Part shown: positions 1-8,782 of the stretch, piece by piece | Layout: every line of letters starts with the position of its first letter | How positions within the stretch are numbered: position 1 is the first letter of the stretch | Origin: Olegusella massiliensis | GTDB taxonomy: Bacteria; Actinomycetota; Coriobacteriia; Coriobacteriales; Atopobiaceae | Assembly: GCF_900078545.1 (NCBI RefSeq) | Contig: NZ_FLLS01000002.1 | Span: 744,001-808,000 of the forward strand | Reading direction: 5' to 3' | DNA length: 64,000 nt | The notes under the pieces: generated by a model | Told to the model about the DNA's origin: nothing | Database searches by the model: none | Seen by the model: the letters and a program-made list of their open reading frames with translations, nothing else | Position numbers and translations under genes: made by a program

Positions 1-539
1 TAGGAAATAAGCATACCAACCTACGCCAGATGGTGGAAAACGAGATCCGAAATGCGGGTAGGGCGGGTCTTGTACAAGAGATTCGTTTTAGAGAAATTTC
101 CCTCGACAAGATTAACTTGGCTGAACTCGTGCTGGATGATTTTACCTATGAAACCACCGTTACAAACGAGCACTTTTTACAGTGGGTTACCCCCGAAGGT
201 CGAATTGCAGGTTTTTGCCGTTTGTCTCTTCCTAAGTGGAAACTCCTTTGTGATGGAAATGTCGATGCCCGAGCAGATGAGCTACCTGTCGCACCAGGAC
301 AAGCAATGATTCGTGAAGTACACGTCTATGGTCAAGCAGTACGCCTTGGTCAAGCGGATGTTGCTACTCAGCACAAAGGCTTGGGCCGTCAGCTGGTTGA
401 ATGCGCATGCGATATTGCCCGCAGCGCAGGGTATGACAGTATCAACGTCATTAGCTCAGTAGGCACCCGCGCCTACTACCGGCGTCTCGGTTTTGAGGAT
501 GCAGGGCTCTATCAGCGCCGAAAACTCATAGCAGATTAA
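1..539 (+). CDS. Elp3-type tRNA U34 acetyltransferase, C-terminal part (5' end outside window)
   Basis: The frame is open from the first bases, so this is the end of a longer gene. The visible ~178 residues form a GNAT acetyltransferase domain with the acetyl-CoA loop QHKGLGR and the terminal motif VGTRAYYRRLGF. The stretch before it (HTNLRQMVENE) and the IREVHVYG segment match the C-terminal half of bacterial and archaeal Elp3 proteins, where a radical-SAM domain precedes the GNAT domain. Elp3 makes carboxymethyl-type uridine modifications at the tRNA wobble position. The radical-SAM half cannot be seen here, so the full-length identity is inferred. It converges on the ABC transporter pair, with 52 bp between. 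Confidence 0.8.
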   Translation, partial: GNKHTNLRQMVENEIRNAGRAGLVQEIRFREISLDKINLAELVLDDFTYETTVTNEHFLQWVTPEGRIAGFCRLSLPKWKLLCDGNVDARADELPVAPGQAMIREVHVYGQAVRLGQADVATQHKGLGRQLVECACDIARSAGYDSINVISSVGTRAYYRRLGFEDAGLYQRRKLIAD

Positions 540-591
540 AAAAGCATGCTGCGACATTACCTGTGCAATTAGCCTTAAGACATATCACACA

Positions 592-2250
592 TCAGGACAT
601 CCGGCCATTCTCAACAGAGTAGATATCATCGGCAATCCGCAGGGTGGATGCCCGATGAGAAACGAGCGCTATCGCCTTGCCATCAGACGACTCCTTGAGT
701 GCCTTGAGAACAACTGCTTCATTCAGGCTGTCTAAATTGCTCGTCGGCTCATCAAGAAGAACAAACGGCGCATCATGCAAAAATACCCGTGCAAGCCCAA
801 TCCGTTGCCGTTCCCCACCCGACAAGGTACTTCCCAGCTCACCGACCAGTGTGTCATATCCTTCAGGCAACGTCATGATGAACTCATCAAGTGAGGCCTT
901 TCGGCACGCCTCCCGAACCTCTTCGTCCGTTGCGTCAAGCCGTGCGATACGGACATTGTTCATAATCGAGTCATGGAATAGATCCGTATCTTGTGTCATG
1001 TAACTCTCCATGGCACGCAAATCCTTGGTATTTATCCTGTTGATGTACTTACCCGAAACGCTTACTGCGCCACCATCTGCTTCCCAAAACCGCATCAGCA
1101 ATTTGAGTAGCGTGGACTTGCCACTTCCGCTCTTACCGATAATCCCTACGATCTTACCTGGCTCGAAACGCATCGATATGTCCTTAAGTACCTGCGTTCC
1201 ACCATACGAGAAGGACAGCTTGTCGCAGCGCGCTTCGGTAAACGATGTGGATTCCTCTCCCACAACGTCTACAGTCTCTGGAACCTCATCGAGAATATCC
1301 AACACCCTGCTGCCAGCTGCAATCGTACTCTGAAGGGTTGTCCCCAAACCAGCCAATGCTGCAACAGGTCCATAGGAGGAAAGCAGGGCGAGGACAGAAA
1401 TGACAACACCAGAGAAATCTAAAGCACCTGTGTCATATAGATAAAGAGAACTGATAAGCATGAGCACGTCAAAGATCAAAATTACCGTATAAGAAATAGC
1501 CGTATTGCAACCAGTAATCTTACTCAACGTTCCTTGAACTGCTTCCAGTTCATCACTCATCACATCCATCTGCGCTCGGCGTCGTTTACCCTCACCAAAT
1601 TGAATTGTCTCATCAAGGCCACGGATGCTCTCGAGCACAAACGATGACAGCTCACCAGATTGATGGCGGATGTCATCACAGATAGCGCCACTGATCTTGG
1701 AGACAACAGCGGGCACCAGCACTCCAACCGCTAGAAACGCAACAAGTGCCAGTAGTCCCAGCAAAGGATTGAAGCTACCAATGAATAGGCACATTACGGT
1801 CTCAGTCAGAATAGCAATACATATCGGCGAGATGGTGTGTGCATAGAAAACCTCTAGGAGCTCCACGTCAGAGGTAATAAGTGAAACAAGGTTACCTTTA
1901 TCCCTACCCTCAAGTTTTGCTGGACACAGCCTCCTTAATGCCTGAAACACTTTGTCTCGTATGATCGCAAGTAGTGTAAAGGCAATGTAGTGATTCATCT
2001 TTTGCTCGATATAACGCAAAACGGCACGAAAAAGCGCCAGTAAGGGCAGAAGCACGAATATCGTGCCAAGGGGAAAGGGTGTTTTGTAACCAAGTGCGGC
2101 AAGTAGCGCATAGCCACCAAGCACTGATATAAATTGCACCGCTAAGAACGCAAATGTTCCTGCAATTACGGCGAGGCACATATGACCCGTCAGTGGTCTT
2201 ACCAGGCCAAGCATCTGTAGGAGAACCCCAACTTTGCTTCTCTTTTTCAT
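592..2250 (-). CDS. ABC exporter half-transporter, permease fused to ATPase (CydC-like second subunit)
   Basis: 552 residues: an N-terminal six-helix ABC exporter membrane domain (about residues 15-310) followed by an ATPase domain. Visible motifs are Walker A GKSGSGKST, Q-loop MTQDTDLF, signature LSGGERQR, Walker B FVLLDEPTSNLD and switch SHR. Its start overlaps the stop of the upstream half-transporter by 4 bp (ATGA), so the two are translationally coupled and probably form a heterodimer. Family resemblance is to CydDC, the exporter of glutathione/cysteine linked to cytochrome bd assembly, but no cydAB genes are nearby. The substrate is therefore unknown; lipid, peptide or drug export remain possible. 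Confidence 0.8.
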   Translation of the reverse strand: MKKRSKVGVLLQMLGLVRPLTGHMCLAVIAGTFAFLAVQFISVLGGYALLAALGYKTPFPLGTIFVLLPLLALFRAVLRYIEQKMNHYIAFTLLAIIRDKVFQALRRLCPAKLEGRDKGNLVSLITSDVELLEVFYAHTISPICIAILTETVMCLFIGSFNPLLGLLALVAFLAVGVLVPAVVSKISGAICDDIRHQSGELSSFVLESIRGLDETIQFGEGKRRRAQMDVMSDELEAVQGTLSKITGCNTAISYTVILIFDVLMLISSLYLYDTGALDFSGVVISVLALLSSYGPVAALAGLGTTLQSTIAAGSRVLDILDEVPETVDVVGEESTSFTEARCDKLSFSYGGTQVLKDISMRFEPGKIVGIIGKSGSGKSTLLKLLMRFWEADGGAVSVSGKYINRINTKDLRAMESYMTQDTDLFHDSIMNNVRIARLDATDEEVREACRKASLDEFIMTLPEGYDTLVGELGSTLSGGERQRIGLARVFLHDAPFVLLDEPTSNLDSLNEAVVLKALKESSDGKAIALVSHRASTLRIADDIYSVENGRMS

Positions 2251-3983
2251 TGTGTGGCCTCCAATCCATAGGATTCGAGTTCTAGTTGGGTACGCCAGAG
2301 ATGTTCATAGACATCGCATGTCTTTATAAGCTTTTCATGAATACCCGAGCCGACAAGATTGCCACCGTCCAGTACGTAAATACAGTCAGCATGTTTGATA
2401 TTTGCAAGTCGATGAGAAATCATGATGATGGTCTTGGTGTTCCGCATCGCAAAGACGCGTGACAAAACCACCTGCTCGCTTTCGATGTCAATGCTGCTAG
2501 TTGCCTCATCAAGTACCAAAACTGGCGCGTCATGCAATATTGCTCGCGCAAGAGCAAGTCTTTGGCGCTGTCCACCGGAAAGGTTCTTTGCTTCCTCAAG
2601 AATGAGTGTGTCCAAGCCCTGCTCACCTAAAAGAAATTCCTTGAGTTCGCATTCCTCGAGCACTTGCCACAATTCTGCGTCGGTTGCGGTACGTTTGGCC
2701 ACAAGAAGATTCTCTCGAACACTACCCTTGAACAACCTGCTGCTATGGCTAATGTACGTTAGGGTGCTCATAAGTGACGGGGTCACCACGTCAGTCACAA
2801 CTGTGCCCCCAATCGTCACGCTTCCTGTTTGAGGCACTGCTCGCCCCATCAACAGCGCCGCAAGCGTCGACTTTCCGGAGCCGCTCTCACCCACAATGCC
2901 GATAAAGCTGTTCTCAGGTGCGCGTAGACTAACCCCATGAAGAACTTCTCGCTCTGTGTTGTAGGAGAAATGTACCTTGTCAAAGACGACGGTATAGTCT
3001 TCACCGATTGTCTTTTCCGCCTGCTCGGGCTCGGACAGATCCAGGAAATGAAAGATCTTGTCGCTTGCAGCAAGTCCATTCATCGCCACATGAAAGTAGC
3101 TGCCCAACCTGCGCATGGGAAGAAAAAAGTCCGCGGAGAGCAGAATCATAAAGAGGCAGCTTGCCAATCCAATGCTGCCAGCCACGAATGCACGACAGAC
3201 GACGAGTATTCCAAGTGCAGCACCACCATACGCAAAGAAATCCATGATGATAATGGAGTTCAGCTGCATACTGAGCACTTTCATCGTTACAAAACGAAAG
3301 TGTTCGGACTCCTTGTTCATCTCCTGATTTTTACACTCGTCAGCTTGATAGACTTTGAGCGTAGTCATGCCCTGTAAGTTCTCAAGGAAGGTGTTGCCAA
3401 GCTGCGTATACTGTCCCCAGTACTTGGCAAGAAGCTTTTTTGCCAGCCTCTGCACCATCACGATGGCTCCAGGAATCAGCGGTACGCACACAAGAAGGAC
3501 TGTCGCCGCATACCAACTTCCTGCAAAACCAAACAGAAAGAACAGTGTGATTGGTGCGAGAAAGGCATAAAAGAACTGCGGCATGTACCGACCAAAATAG
3601 CTCTCCAGCTGGTCAACACCCTCTACGGACTCTTGGACTATCTCTGCAGTGCTCACCTGTTCTGCATAGCGACTGCCCAGCCTCAACAGCTTGTCATAGA
3701 TAAGGTCACGCAATCTGCGCTTAACTGTCTTTGACGCACGCCAACTTGCCTCTTCGGCAAGCTTGTCTGTAAAGAAACGCACGACAACGGTCACGGTGAT
3801 AAGTGCAAGGACTCTGGGCAGCGCCGCCATCCCCCACTCGTGTGCGTAAAAGCGCTCAATCGTAACCGCAAAAACAGCAATCATTGCAGCATTGCAAACC
3901 AAGGTCACCCACTGAAGCAGTACGTTAGCTACGATGTGTTTTCGACTCTCAGGACAGAGCTCAATCAATCTCTTATCGAACAT
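2247..3983 (-). CDS. ABC exporter half-transporter, permease fused to ATPase (CydD-like first subunit)
   Basis: 578 residues with an N-terminal exporter membrane domain (about 15-310) and an ATPase domain with Walker A GESGSGKST, signature LSGGQRQR, Walker B VLVLDEATSSID and switch SHR. The position normally held by the Q-loop glutamine reads H (YISHSSRLF), unlike the partner subunit, which keeps Q; asymmetric catalytic sites are common in heterodimeric exporters. The start has the ribosome site AAAAGG 7 bp upstream. It is the first gene of the two-gene unit. The GntR regulator lies 123 bp upstream on the same strand and could control it. The transported compound cannot be read from sequence. 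Confidence 0.8.
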   Translation of the reverse strand: MFDKRLIELCPESRKHIVANVLLQWVTLVCNAAMIAVFAVTIERFYAHEWGMAALPRVLALITVTVVVRFFTDKLAEEASWRASKTVKRRLRDLIYDKLLRLGSRYAEQVSTAEIVQESVEGVDQLESYFGRYMPQFFYAFLAPITLFFLFGFAGSWYAATVLLVCVPLIPGAIVMVQRLAKKLLAKYWGQYTQLGNTFLENLQGMTTLKVYQADECKNQEMNKESEHFRFVTMKVLSMQLNSIIIMDFFAYGGAALGILVVCRAFVAGSIGLASCLFMILLSADFFLPMRRLGSYFHVAMNGLAASDKIFHFLDLSEPEQAEKTIGEDYTVVFDKVHFSYNTEREVLHGVSLRAPENSFIGIVGESGSGKSTLAALLMGRAVPQTGSVTIGGTVVTDVVTPSLMSTLTYISHSSRLFKGSVRENLLVAKRTATDAELWQVLEECELKEFLLGEQGLDTLILEEAKNLSGGQRQRLALARAILHDAPVLVLDEATSSIDIESEQVVLSRVFAMRNTKTIIMISHRLANIKHADCIYVLDGGNLVGSGIHEKLIKTCDVYEHLWRTQLELESYGLEATQ

Positions 3984-4106
3984 GCATACCTTTTCCTATG
4001 CCAGCTTCAGTAGTTTTCTATACTGGCCTTACTATTAGCACCCACACTAAAAGCGACATCAACATTACAATAGCCAAAATTGCAGCAGCGCATGATACAA
4101 ATTGCT

Positions 4107-4829
4107 TTAGACAGGAAGTGAATCAGAATCTATCGTCTGATATTCAGAAAAATTACCTGGGAAGCGTGAAATTACGTACTCAAAAGGTCGCCCATCGTCA
4201 AGGTAGCCAACCTGCTCAACTTCAAGAAGGGGTTCGTTTTCCTTCATTCTTAAAATCTCACGCTCTTCCTCAGTGGGCATCACGGCGCGCAATGTTTTAT
4301 GGAAACTATCAGGCGTCACTTCATAATTGTCAGCAATCCAAGGACGTATGCTAGTCTCCGCCGAAGTCAAACGTATATCACGGAAAATCTCTACCGGATA
4401 GTATAAGTACTGCACATCAAGCGGCGAGCCCTGATACAAATGTGAGCGAGAAATATAGAAAGTAAAAGAGTATTCATGTAAGCCAAGCTCGCGAACGATG
4501 GTTGAATTAGGCTTGAGTACAGTAAACTCATGCACCTGACATTGAGGTTTCCCAGAGAGACCTTGGCCTAAATCGCGCGAAAGCGAAACCGTATTGAGGG
4601 GCTTCTCAAATACGGGTGTAGCAACTTTTTTAACGTAGACACCACTCCCACGCTTACGTGAAACAAGACCTCGCTTCTCAAGCTCATCAGTTGCCTGCTC
4701 AATCGTCGTGCGACTAACATGGTATTTCTTAGTCAATTCAACAACCGTAGGGAGCTGATCGAATGGACGAAGCTCTCCACGTTTTATTGATTCTTCAATT
4801 TCTTTGACGATTGTGTGGTATTTGGCCAC
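4107..4829 (-). CDS. GntR-family regulator with UTRA ligand domain (HutC/TreR subfamily)
   Basis: 240 residues. The N-terminal winged helix (about 1-70; LPTVVELTKKYHVSRTTIEQ, then GLVSRKRGSGVYV) is typical GntR, and the C-terminal ~150 residues are a UTRA domain, which binds sugars, sugar phosphates or amino-acid derivatives. The start is GTG with AGGAG nine bases upstream. The ABC exporter pair follows on the same strand after 123 bp and is the obvious candidate target, though UTRA regulators more often govern carbohydrate genes. The 5' leader can form a 10-bp perfect hairpin (separate entry). The effector is unknown. Confidence 0.85.
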   Translation of the reverse strand: MAKYHTIVKEIEESIKRGELRPFDQLPTVVELTKKYHVSRTTIEQATDELEKRGLVSRKRGSGVYVKKVATPVFEKPLNTVSLSRDLGQGLSGKPQCQVHEFTVLKPNSTIVRELGLHEYSFTFYISRSHLYQGSPLDVQYLYYPVEIFRDIRLTSAETSIRPWIADNYEVTPDSFHKTLRAVMPTEEEREILRMKENEPLLEVEQVGYLDDGRPFEYVISRFPGNFSEYQTIDSDSLPV

Positions 4830-4878
4830 AGGGCAACGCTCCTATCCAACCTCTACAGCTCGTTCATTATATATGAGC

Positions 4879-4907
4879 GTGGGTTCTGAGTGTTGCCCAG
4901 AACCCAC
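4879..4907. promoter_or_regulatory. 10-bp perfect hairpin in the gntR leader
   Basis: GTGGGTTCTG (4879-4888) and CAGAACCCAC (4898-4907) form a perfect stem with a 9-base loop, 50 bp upstream of the gntR start. It has no adjacent T-run on the gntR-sense strand, so it is not an obvious terminator. Just inside it lies an AT-rich near-palindrome (CTCAT-ATATA-ATGAA on the minus strand). Autoregulatory operator or leader structure are both possible. The rest of the 4830-5008 gap has scattered CTAGG/CCTAG copies but no gene. Confidence 0.45.
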
Positions 4908-5008
4908 ACACTTTGCCTTTTCACTATCTAGGAAAAACTTTTACCCAAGCGTCTTTACAATACTAGGTACGCATTTTGCTTGATGCCTAGAAATACCTCC
5001 TAGACAAC

Positions 5009-5035
5009 AAAAAAGTCATCGCACAAAGCGATGAC
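5009..5035 (-). terminator. Rho-independent terminator of tRNA-Pro
   Basis: Read on the minus strand, stem GTCATCGC/GCGATGAC with a 5-base loop is followed directly by a run of T. It lies 12 bp beyond the 3' end of tRNA-Pro. Confidence 0.85.
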
Positions 5036-5047
5036 CTAAAGTATCCA

Positions 5048-5124
<77 letters not shown>

Positions 5125-5141
5125 TTTGGCGAAAAGGTATT

Positions 5142-6044
5142 TTAGCAGACTTCTACCTTGCGCGGGGCAGCAAAGCTGGTCTCATAGGACCACCACCCTC
5201 GTTTTTCCGCATCAGCAGCAATTTGCTGTGCCGCCTCATGTGTCCTACAAGGCGCAAAAATACAACTCCCCGACCCTGTCACCAACGCCGTTATAACGCC
5301 TTCCTGCGCCAACAGCCACTCTTTTGCCAACGCATCTTCTGGTAAAAGCCGACGCGCCACCGGGTCCAAATTGTTGGCAAGTAGAGCCAACACGCGATTC
5401 ACATCCCCTGCCCGCAGTGCCATGAGCATACCCTCGAGATCCCCGCGCGCTGGTGGGTCGCGGTCAAAATCCGCATAGGCCTCAACTGTAGACACACCAT
5501 CTTTAGGCTTCACTAATACCACGGGTTGCGCTGGCAAATCCGCATAGCTCTCTTGCAGCACATCACCTGCACCAGCTAAATACGACGGCTGTGGATTCAA
5601 GAAAAACGGTACGTCTGCACCAATACGCCGCGCCACAGACACCACCCGCGGATCATCTACCGCAACACCCCAAAGTGCACAGAGTGCTCGCAGAGTGCCT
5701 CCCGCATCAGACGATGATCCACCCAGACCAGCTCGCATAGGAATTTCTCGCCAAACATGGACATCTACCAGCGGCTCCACACCAAGCGCTTCAGCCAGCA
5801 AAAGCACTGCTTTTCCAACATTACTTCGCTCGGCAGGCACGCCTACGCCAGGCTCTACAGTCACCGACAAAGTATCTGCCTGACGCACAAACACCTCGTC
5901 ATACAAAGCAAGCGCCGCCATTACCGAATCCGCGCGGTGATAGCGACGCTCATCTAACTCAGTATGCACACCCAAATGTAAGTTGACCTTGGCGGGCGTA
6001 AACACCCTCACGCAACTCTCGCTCGTGCGCGCCAAGTCATCCAT
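5142..6044 (-). CDS. ispE: 4-diphosphocytidyl-2-C-methyl-D-erythritol kinase
   Basis: 300 residues, normal length for IspE, the GHMP kinase that phosphorylates CDP-ME in the non-mevalonate (MEP) isoprenoid pathway. The substrate motif PAKVNLHL is at residues 18-25, and the glycine-rich GHMP ATP loop RAGLGGSSSDAGG spans about 104-116. The start has GAGGAAGAG upstream. It follows veg after 2 bp on the same strand, an order known from Firmicutes. It implies that isoprenoids here are made by the MEP route. Confidence 0.95.
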   Translation of the reverse strand: MDDLARTSESCVRVFTPAKVNLHLGVHTELDERRYHRADSVMAALALYDEVFVRQADTLSVTVEPGVGVPAERSNVGKAVLLLAEALGVEPLVDVHVWREIPMRAGLGGSSSDAGGTLRALCALWGVAVDDPRVVSVARRIGADVPFFLNPQPSYLAGAGDVLQESYADLPAQPVVLVKPKDGVSTVEAYADFDRDPPARGDLEGMLMALRAGDVNRVLALLANNLDPVARRLLPEDALAKEWLLAQEGVITALVTGSGSCIFAPCRTHEAAQQIAADAEKRGWWSYETSFAAPRKVEVC

Positions 6045-6046
6045 AG

Positions 6047-6346
6047 CTACTCTTCCTCAGGAAACATGTACTCCAAAAAACGCTCGCCAGAAATTGGATC
6101 ATACAACTCGACCGTTCCTGTTAACACATCAACATACTGATATGACTGGCGAGCAGTACGACCACGGCGCTCTTCAACTTCAATCACAAAAAGTGAAGGG
6201 TGCACGTGTAGCAAGATGCCCGTACGCTCAATAATGCGCGAACGGCCCATGTTGGCACGCACGCGCAGACGTTGCCCCTGCAATGTAGCAAGAGCTTCTT
6301 TGATATGATCGACCCTGTTTGCAGAAGGGACCTCGTTATCCACCAT
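6047..6346 (-). CDS. veg: Veg-family protein
   Basis: 99 residues matching the Veg (DUF1021) family of small beta-rich proteins; the N-terminal helix (VDHIKEALATLQGQ) and the segment RLRVRANMGRSRIIERTG are characteristic. In Bacillus, Veg is highly transcribed and has been linked to biofilm matrix gene expression and spore outgrowth; its biochemical role is unclear. A good ribosome site (GGAGGAG) precedes the ATG. It is first gene of the veg-ispE unit and diverges from the M24 peptidase across 206 bp that must hold both promoters. Confidence 0.85.
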   Translation of the reverse strand: MVDNEVPSANRVDHIKEALATLQGQRLRVRANMGRSRIIERTGILLHVHPSLFVIEVEERRGRTARQSYQYVDVLTGTVELYDPISGERFLEYMFPEEE

Positions 6347-6552
6347 GCTCCTCCATCAACGAAGACAGACGCCTTCGCATACTTTTAGCTATATACATGC
6401 GAATCTATATTTTACCGCGCTTTTAACATGTTCACGAAAAAGATGGACCGTAGACTACTTTTTTTCTACGTCACCACATGAGCTATCCACACCAACCAAC
6501 ATCATCGCCGCGCTATACTCAGCCCGACAGATTTTTATACGAAAGGACAACT

Positions 6553-7653
6553 ATGAATACGCTGCACGCAAAACGCATCGCCGCAGTCAAGCAGAACCTC
6601 GCTGCGATGAAGCTTTCCCAAGCACTCATTTGTGACCCACTTTCCATCTGGTATCTCACGGGTTACTATACCGAGCCTTTCGAACGCTTCTTGGCTCTCT
6701 ATCTGGGCACAGGCGAGCAGAACCAACGTCCTGATACGCTTTTTTGCAACGTACTCTTTCCCGATGCAAGCTCATACTTTGATCACGTTGTAACTTTCTC
6801 GGATACCGACAATCCCATCCCTTTAGTTGCTGATACATGCGATTCCACCCAGACGCTCGGTATAGACAAAATACTCACCGCTCGCTGGCTGTTACCACTC
6901 ATCGATACTCAAGCAGCCGCTGGTTTTTGCCTTGCATCTGAAGCCATCGATGCTGCGCGTTCCCTTAAGGATGCCTCCGAGCAGGATCTCATGCGCGAAG
7001 CATCTCGTGTCAACGATGAGGCAATGTCGTGGTTAGCGGCACAGGTGCGCCCCGGTGTCACCGAGCGCCAAATTGCCGATGGTCTACTTAAAGAATATCG
7101 ACGTCTCGGAGCTGAGGACCACTCGTTTACACCCATCGTGAGCTTCGGTGCAAATGCTGCAGATCCTCACCATGAGCCAGACGATACGTTTTTTCAGACT
7201 GGCGATATGGTACTTTTTGATGTGGGATGCAAGCGCAATTGCTACTGCTCAGATATGACACGTGTCTTTTTTACTGCCACGCCCAGCGAGCGCCAATTGC
7301 TGATATACAACACTGTGCGCCGCGCAAACGAGGCGGCAGCGGCCGTTGTCAAACCTGGCGTCACCTTTGCCGAAATTGACCTCACAGCACGTAAGGTTAT
7401 CGAAGACGCTGGCTTTGGCCCCTATTTCACGCATCGTCTGGGCCATCAGATTGGCCTACAGGATCACGAGCCGGGAGACGTTTCTGCATCTCACCACGAG
7501 CCAGTCCAAGTGGGCCAATGCTTCTCTATCGAGCCAGGCATTTATATTCCAGGCGAGATTGGTGTTCGCATAGAGGATTTGGTCATTGTCACTGAGGCTG
7601 GTTGCGAAGTTATCAACCACTATCCACATGACGTGCAGGTGCTTGCAGTCTAG
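6553..7653 (+). CDS. M24-family Xaa-Pro aminopeptidase (PepP/PepQ type)
   Basis: 366 residues from the ATG at 6553, chosen because GAAAGGA lies 8 bp before it; the frame extends further upstream without support. N-terminal creatinase-like domain (1-130) and C-terminal pita-bread domain. Metal ligands are visible: the Asp pair in FDVGCKRNCYCSDMTR, His in HRLGHQIG, Glu in SIEPGIY and Glu in VRIEDLV. It should be a cytosolic, probably manganese-dependent enzyme that removes residues N-terminal to proline. Aminopeptidase P versus prolidase cannot be separated here. Two hairpins follow the stop. Confidence 0.9.
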   Translation: MNTLHAKRIAAVKQNLAAMKLSQALICDPLSIWYLTGYYTEPFERFLALYLGTGEQNQRPDTLFCNVLFPDASSYFDHVVTFSDTDNPIPLVADTCDSTQTLGIDKILTARWLLPLIDTQAAAGFCLASEAIDAARSLKDASEQDLMREASRVNDEAMSWLAAQVRPGVTERQIADGLLKEYRRLGAEDHSFTPIVSFGANAADPHHEPDDTFFQTGDMVLFDVGCKRNCYCSDMTRVFFTATPSERQLLIYNTVRRANEAAAAVVKPGVTFAEIDLTARKVIEDAGFGPYFTHRLGHQIGLQDHEPGDVSASHHEPVQVGQCFSIEPGIYIPGEIGVRIEDLVIVTEAGCEVINHYPHDVQVLAV

Positions 7654-7760
7654 TTAAGCGCTTCTTTTTTTAAGCACCACAAGCGGATTTTCCAGCGTAT
7701 CGAACCTGCCTTCTTCGCATTGTTTGCGCAAAGACCCGAAGCGACGCGAAAACCGCCACC

Positions 7761-7793
7761 AAAAACGTTGCAACCTCAGGTTGCAACGTTTTT
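7761..7793. terminator. Bidirectional terminator, perfect 16-bp stem
   Basis: Arms AAAAACGTTGCAACCT and AGGTTGCAACGTTTTT are exact complements around a single C. With A5 on one side and T5 on the other it can stop transcription from the M24 peptidase (+) and from rdgB (-). The inner 9 bp recur in the second hairpin 55 bp away. Confidence 0.85.
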
Positions 7794-7848
7794 CTCTTGC
7801 CTCTATCTACCTGGACTTTTTCGAAGAGATGCAGGTAGGTGGGAGATA

Positions 7849-7875
7849 TTGCAACCTGAGGTTGCAACGTTTTTT
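7849..7875 (+). terminator. Second terminator sharing the same stem core
   Basis: TTGCAACCT-G-AGGTTGCAA followed by CG and six T. The 9-bp arms are identical to the core of the 7761-7793 hairpin but the central base is G instead of C. Between the two lies another possible stem (CTACCTG 7807-7813 with CAGGTAG 7832-7838). Confidence 0.7.
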
Positions 7876-7893
7876 GACCATGGAAATTTGCGC

Positions 7894-8532
7894 TTATAGC
7901 TGCGAAGCCAGATGATCTAGTGCGCGCCGCCGGTGTGAAATAGCGTTTTTCTCGTCGGCTGTAAGCTCAGCCATAGTTTTGCCTGGCGTATCATCTGGGA
8001 AGAAGAGCGGATCATAACCAAAACCGCCGTCACCACGTTCCTCATAACCCACCCAACCAGGACAATCACCGTCTCCTGATAAAATCTGACGGCGTCCATC
8101 ATCGGCATCTCTCACCAAAACAACCGTTGAGTGAAAATGAGCACGCCTGTTTTCATCGGAAACGTTTGCCAGTTCACGCAGCATCTTTGCATTGTTTGCT
8201 GCATCATCACCATGCACACCCGCCCAACGAGCCGAGTAAATACCAGGAGCTCCGCCGAGTGCATCCACACACAAACCCGAATCATCTGCCACAGCATACT
8301 CAAGGCCCGTCTCATCTAATGCCGCACGTGCCTTAATCATCGCGTTGTCAAAAAACGTATCTCCATCCTCAATAGGATCGGGAAAATCCCCCAAGTCTCC
8401 CAATGCCACAAAGCACATTCCTGGCATCATAGGTGAAAGAATTGCCTCTATCTCGGCCACCTTGTGCGCGTTTCCCGTCGCAACCACCACGGTTTTTGAC
8501 GAAGGTAGCTCAGAAATACGAATGCATGCCAT
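7894..8532 (-). CDS. rdgB: dITP/XTP pyrophosphatase (RdgB/HAM1 family)
   Basis: 212 residues from the ATG at 8532, chosen because GGAAGG lies 7 bp before it; 26 extra in-frame residues upstream lack a ribosome site. Motif TGNAHKVAEI at 19-28 and the DDSGLCVDALGGAPGIYSARW and FGYDPLFF blocks identify the family. The enzyme hydrolyses ITP, dITP and XTP to monophosphates, keeping deaminated purines out of DNA. It stands alone, converging on the M24 peptidase across a double terminator; tRNA-Val and its terminator lie upstream. Confidence 0.93.
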   Translation of the reverse strand: MACIRISELPSSKTVVVATGNAHKVAEIEAILSPMMPGMCFVALGDLGDFPDPIEDGDTFFDNAMIKARAALDETGLEYAVADDSGLCVDALGGAPGIYSARWAGVHGDDAANNAKMLRELANVSDENRRAHFHSTVVLVRDADDGRRQILSGDGDCPGWVGYEERGDGGFGYDPLFFPDDTPGKTMAELTADEKNAISHRRRALDHLASQL

Positions 8533-8626
8533 ATTTGCCCTTCCAGATCTAACAGCGCCATAGCGCCGCAAACAACCAACCATTAGTAGGGTTCTGCGCT
8601 GGCAGTCCACACAACAATCTGCCTAC

Positions 8627-8656
8627 AAAAAACCCGAGACCACAGAAGCCTCGGGT
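8627..8656 (-). terminator. Rho-independent terminator of tRNA-Val
   Basis: On the minus strand, ACCCGAG and CTCGGGT form a stem with an 11-base loop followed by six T. It begins 12 bp after the tRNA-Val 3' end. Confidence 0.85.
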
Positions 8657-8668
8657 ACACTAAGCATC

Positions 8669-8744
8669 TGGTGGGCGATGAGGGATTTGAACCCCCGACC
8701 TTGTGCGTGTAAAGCACCTGCGCTAGCCACTGCGCCAATCGCCC
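8669..8744 (-). tRNA. tRNA-Val (anticodon TAC)
   Basis: 76 nt with encoded CCA. Acceptor stem GGGCGAT/ATCGCCC. Anticodon loop TTTACAC gives TAC, on a stem with four good pairs and one outer mismatch. T-arm GGGGG-TTCAAAT-CCCTC. It is followed by a terminator and lies back to back with murE. Confidence 0.93.
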
Positions 8745-8782
8745 ATAACCCGCGTGTCCGCGAGTGCTCTCGAGAGTGTATC

